From contig NZ_CP018620.1 of the NCBI RefSeq assembly GCF_001908275.1, positions 6,758,001-6,822,000 of the forward strand: a DNA stretch of 64,000 nt. Direction: 5' to 3'. This DNA is from Paenibacillus xylanexedens. GTDB lineage: Bacteria > Bacillota > Bacilli > Paenibacillales > Paenibacillaceae. Below the pieces are notes generated by a model, which was not told the DNA's origin, did no database searches, and saw only the letters and a list, made by a program, of their open reading frames with translations. Positions 61,765-64,000 of the stretch are shown one piece after another; the first letter of the stretch is position 1; the number at the start of each line of letters is the position of its first letter. The translations under genes and the position numbers were made by a program.

Positions 61765-62595
61765 TTGGATACGTTAGAGACATCTGTACTGATCTGTGAC
61801 TACTCATACCACTATAAGGCGTTTACTCATAATATGAAGGGCGAGCTGCAAACCTATCTGTTCCGCCTGCAGACCGAAGGCTCGTGCAAAGTGTATGTAC
61901 AGGATAAAGAGTTCAGGATGACTAGCGGGGATTTGCTGCTCTTAAAGCCTGGTGACGACTACCATCTCGTTGTAGATGAACCACATAAGGAAGGACGCTT
62001 GTCCAGCGGAGATTATTATCTGTTCTGCGAGGGCAGCTGGATCGAGAACTGGTGGAAAAGGCAGCATCGATCTACCGTGAGCCGAATTGGACTTGATGAT
62101 AAACTCATCAGCCTGTGGAGAAATATGTTACTGGAGAAACGTCGCGGCCCTCTTGAGGAAAATGCGGAGCTAAAGGATGCCTTACTGCGCGGATTATGTC
62201 TGTATATCGACCGGGCAATTAAAGAGAATATTCAGACCGATCGGGCAGTTTCCTCTGCGTTGAAGTTAAAGCGTTTTATTGAGGAGCATGCCACGGTTAC
62301 GTTCAAGCTTGATGAAGCGGCTCGTTATGCGGGCCTCAGCCTGTCACGTGCAGTCCGTTTATTTAAGGAGCACTACAATCAGACCATGATTCAATATGCG
62401 ATTGAGATCCGTCTGAATGCGGCGCTGGAACGAATGAAATACAGTGAAATGACACTGGAGCATATTGCGGAATCCTGCGGTTTTGCAAGTTACTCCTATT
62501 TCCACCGGGTATTCCGGGCGCACTTCGGTGTGTCTCCGGCGGAGTATCTCAAATCCAGACAGCATGAGCCTATCGATGATCTGGAGCATGTATGA
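61765..62595 (+). CDS. AraC-family regulator
   Basis: A 276-residue regulator. A cupin-like sensing domain (GSCKVYVQDKEFRM, GDLLLLKPGDDYHLV) is followed by two helix-turn-helix motifs (FKLDEAARYAGLSLSRAVRL and LEHIAESCGFASYSYFHRVF). The start is TTG, eight bases after GGGGG. It is divergent from the isomerase gene and likely governs that pair. The palindromic element stands between them, 52 bases before this start. Confidence 0.88.
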   Translation: MDTLETSVLICDYSYHYKAFTHNMKGELQTYLFRLQTEGSCKVYVQDKEFRMTSGDLLLLKPGDDYHLVVDEPHKEGRLSSGDYYLFCEGSWIENWWKRQHRSTVSRIGLDDKLISLWRNMLLEKRRGPLEENAELKDALLRGLCLYIDRAIKENIQTDRAVSSALKLKRFIEEHATVTFKLDEAARYAGLSLSRAVRLFKEHYNQTMIQYAIEIRLNAALERMKYSEMTLEHIAESCGFASYSYFHRVFRAHFGVSPAEYLKSRQHEPIDDLEHV

Positions 62596-62636
62596 GGATG
62601 CTATTTAAGATACTCTCACACTCCAGGAAACGATAG

Positions 62637-62696
62637 ATATAAATAACACCTTGGTCAATACACGTATATCGTGTCTGCCCAAGGTGTTATTTATAT
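62637..62696. terminator. long perfect hairpin between convergent genes
   Basis: A perfect 18-base stem is made by 62637-62654 and 62679-62696. An inner ACACG/CGTGT pair tops it. It lies between the convergent AraC and amino-acid ABC genes and can serve both directions. T runs are short. Confidence 0.65.
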
Positions 62697-62773
62697 TTAA
62701 AGAATGCCTATTGGTTCGCTATCCACAAATAACGTTTGAGCGTCCAATCATGGCTTGCAGATTAAGGCTCGCA

Positions 62774-63526
62774 TCAGCGATTATCACCTTTGTTACGGAA
62801 ATAGTTGTGAAGGAATTCTTTTGCCCGCTCCGATTTAGGGTGATTAAATACCTCATCCGGAGTCCCTTCTTCAACAATTTTCCCTTTATCCAAAAAGAGA
62901 ACCTTATTTGCTACTTCATATACAAAACTCATCTCGTGTGAAACAAGGAGCATCGTTTGACCCGTAGCCGCTGTTCTTTTAATGGTTTGCAGCACCTCAC
63001 CCACGAGTTCGGGATCGAGAGCAGAGGTTGGCTCGTCCAGCAACAACAGTTTAGGTTTCATCGCAAGAGCACGAGCGATCCCAACACGTTGCTGTTGGCC
63101 TCCAGATAAGTGCTTCGGATAATAATGACTCCGTTCGGAAAGCCCAACTTGTTCCAACTGCTCTTTGGCAAGTTGCGTAGCTTCACGATCATTCATTTTT
63201 TTGACGATCTTTAAGCCTTCTTTGACATTATCCAGCGCAGTTCGATGTTGAAATAGATTGAAGTGCTGAAAAACCATCGCCGTTTGCTTCCGGAGTTCCA
63301 GCCGCTGTTTATTGGTGATCGTACTAAAATCAATCTTGAACCCTTCGAGATCCAGCGTACCTCGATCTGCTGTTTCCAGACAGTTCAACGCACGCAAAAA
63401 GGTAGATTTACCCGCGCCAGACGAACCGATTAGAGCCACAACATCTCCCTTTTCAATCTCAACCGAAATATCATCAAGGATTAAATTGTTGTGAAAGGAC
63501 TTGGACAAATGGTTTACCTTGATCAT
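62774..63526 (-). CDS. amino-acid ABC transporter ATP-binding protein
   Basis: A 250-residue ATPase of the polar amino acid family. Walker A is ALIGSSGAGKSTFLRAL, the Q-loop FQHFNLFQH, the signature LSGGQQQRVGIARAL, Walker B LLLLDEPTSALDP and the switch His in LVSHEMSF. It begins one base before the permease stop (TGATG), so the two are coupled. The start at 63526 has AAGGAGG upstream. Likely imports cystine or another polar amino acid; the binding protein gene is outside the window. Confidence 0.92.
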   Translation of the reverse strand: MIKVNHLSKSFHNNLILDDISVEIEKGDVVALIGSSGAGKSTFLRALNCLETADRGTLDLEGFKIDFSTITNKQRLELRKQTAMVFQHFNLFQHRTALDNVKEGLKIVKKMNDREATQLAKEQLEQVGLSERSHYYPKHLSGGQQQRVGIARALAMKPKLLLLDEPTSALDPELVGEVLQTIKRTAATGQTMLLVSHEMSFVYEVANKVLFLDKGKIVEEGTPDEVFNHPKSERAKEFLHNYFRNKGDNR

Positions 63527-64000
63527 CAGATGCCCCTCCTTCCCCAATTAAACCAACCGCCTCCGTTGATCGTTTGTTGAACCGGGTCCGGAATGGAGAA
63601 TCTCTTCTCCAGATATCTAAGAAGTTGTTCAATGATAATCGTCATGACCCAATAGATAATGGCAAGAGCGAGATAGACTTCAAAAAATCTAAACGTGCTT
63701 CCGGCAATAATTTTCCCTTGTGCTGTCATTTCAATAACCCCGGCAACAAACGCCAAGGACGTTCCCTTTAACAAACCAATCAATGCATTTCCCAGCGGTG
63801 GTATCGCAACGACAAGCGCTTCAGGAACGATGACTCTTCTCAAAACCTGAAGATAGGTCATCCCCAGCGATTCAGCAGCCTCGATCTGCCCTTTATTCAC
63901 CGATTGTAGAGCAGCACGAATCGTTTCCGAATTGTAGGCTGCTTCATTAAACGCAAAAGTAACCAAAACAAAAAGCATAGCAGGCACAGCATTAATATTG
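63526..64000 (-). CDS. amino-acid ABC transporter permease, 5' part outside window
   Basis: The C-terminal 157 residues of a membrane permease are seen; the frame continues unbroken to the right edge (INAVPAMLFVLV). The EAA-type loop is GQIEAAESLGMTYLQVLRRVIVP, followed by NALIGLLKGTSLAFVAGVIEMTAQG and a closing YLEKRFSIPDP. This is the typical HisM/GlnP family. It couples to the ATPase encoded directly after it. Confidence 0.9.
   Translation of the reverse strand, partial: NINAVPAMLFVLVTFAFNEAAYNSETIRAALQSVNKGQIEAAESLGMTYLQVLRRVIVPEALVVAIPPLGNALIGLLKGTSLAFVAGVIEMTAQGKIIAGSTFRFFEVYLALAIIYWVMTIIIEQLLRYLEKRFSIPDPVQQTINGGGWFNWGRRGI

Noticed and set aside
1..64000. CRISPR array, prophage, tRNA or rRNA genes
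   Set aside because: No regularly spaced 25-40 bp repeats with unique spacers, no phage structural genes and no tRNA or rRNA sequence were seen.

Overview
The window looks like chromosomal DNA of a spore-forming, low-to-mid GC Gram-positive bacterium, most likely Paenibacillus or a close relative. The support is: strong AGGAGG-type ribosome binding sites with ATG, GTG and TTG starts; lipoprotein signal peptides on binding proteins; a Spo0E-family protein; YesM/YesN sensor-regulator genes beside Lpl-type sugar ABC transporter genes; and several secreted proteins with copper-amine-oxidase-like stalk domains. I see no rRNA, tRNA, CRISPR array, prophage or intact insertion sequence. Most genes are core or niche metabolism. 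The unusual content is in small regulatory and repeat sequences.

Layout. Positions 1-2.3 kb (minus strand): aldo/keto reductase (cut by the window edge), a small protein, gpmA and a CtaM/YozB-like membrane protein. At 2.5-3.9 kb a consensus promoter and a terminator-bearing leader precede a CPA2 cation/proton antiporter. At 3.9-5.9 kb there is little coding sequence except one gene for a PD-(D/E)XK-like plus winged-helix protein. Copies of a roughly 28 bp repeat flank this gene on both sides. At 5.9-14.1 kb (minus): DedA and pssA, a two-component system, pdxK, an ABC-2 exporter and a second two-component system. Then come degV, a three-gene ABC-2 exporter on the plus strand, an aspartoacylase-like gene, a beta-lactamase-family serine hydrolase, and a lipase-like hydrolase followed by its likely MerR regulator.

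At 22-28 kb lies a sucrose or fructan operon (GH32 hydrolase, two permeases, binding lipoprotein, LacI regulator) with a consensus promoter, a LacI-type operator and a cre-like site. At 28-38 kb are BdbC and a YtkA-like lipoprotein, three stalk-domain secreted proteins, and proteins of poorly known function. At 38-46 kb, YesM/YesN-type regulators sit with an Lpl-type binding protein and two permeases. Neither sugar ABC system has its own ATPase, so a shared ATPase elsewhere is likely.

At 46-64 kb: Spo0E, a MarR regulator divergent from an FAD monooxygenase with three operator-like palindromes between them, a WYL regulator with two paralogous C39-like proteins, ArsR with a Tet(L)-sized exporter, Rrf2 with an NTF2-like protein, and two sugar-catabolism clusters (Gfo/Idh/MocA dehydrogenases, aldo/keto reductase, xylose-isomerase-like protein) with AraC regulators. 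The window ends in an amino-acid ABC transporter.

The most interesting finds are: (1) the repeat family around the nuclease-like gene at 4.1-5.7 kb, with pairs of copies about 50 bp apart and a possible extra copy at 34.65 kb; (2) two copies of a 150-190 bp palindromic intergenic element with ATTTACAC/GTGTAAAT ends at 47.65 and 61.52 kb; (3) a possible attenuator leader before the antiporter gene; (4) a 103 bp MITE-like element at 52.86 kb; and (5) the WYL plus C39-like gene trio.
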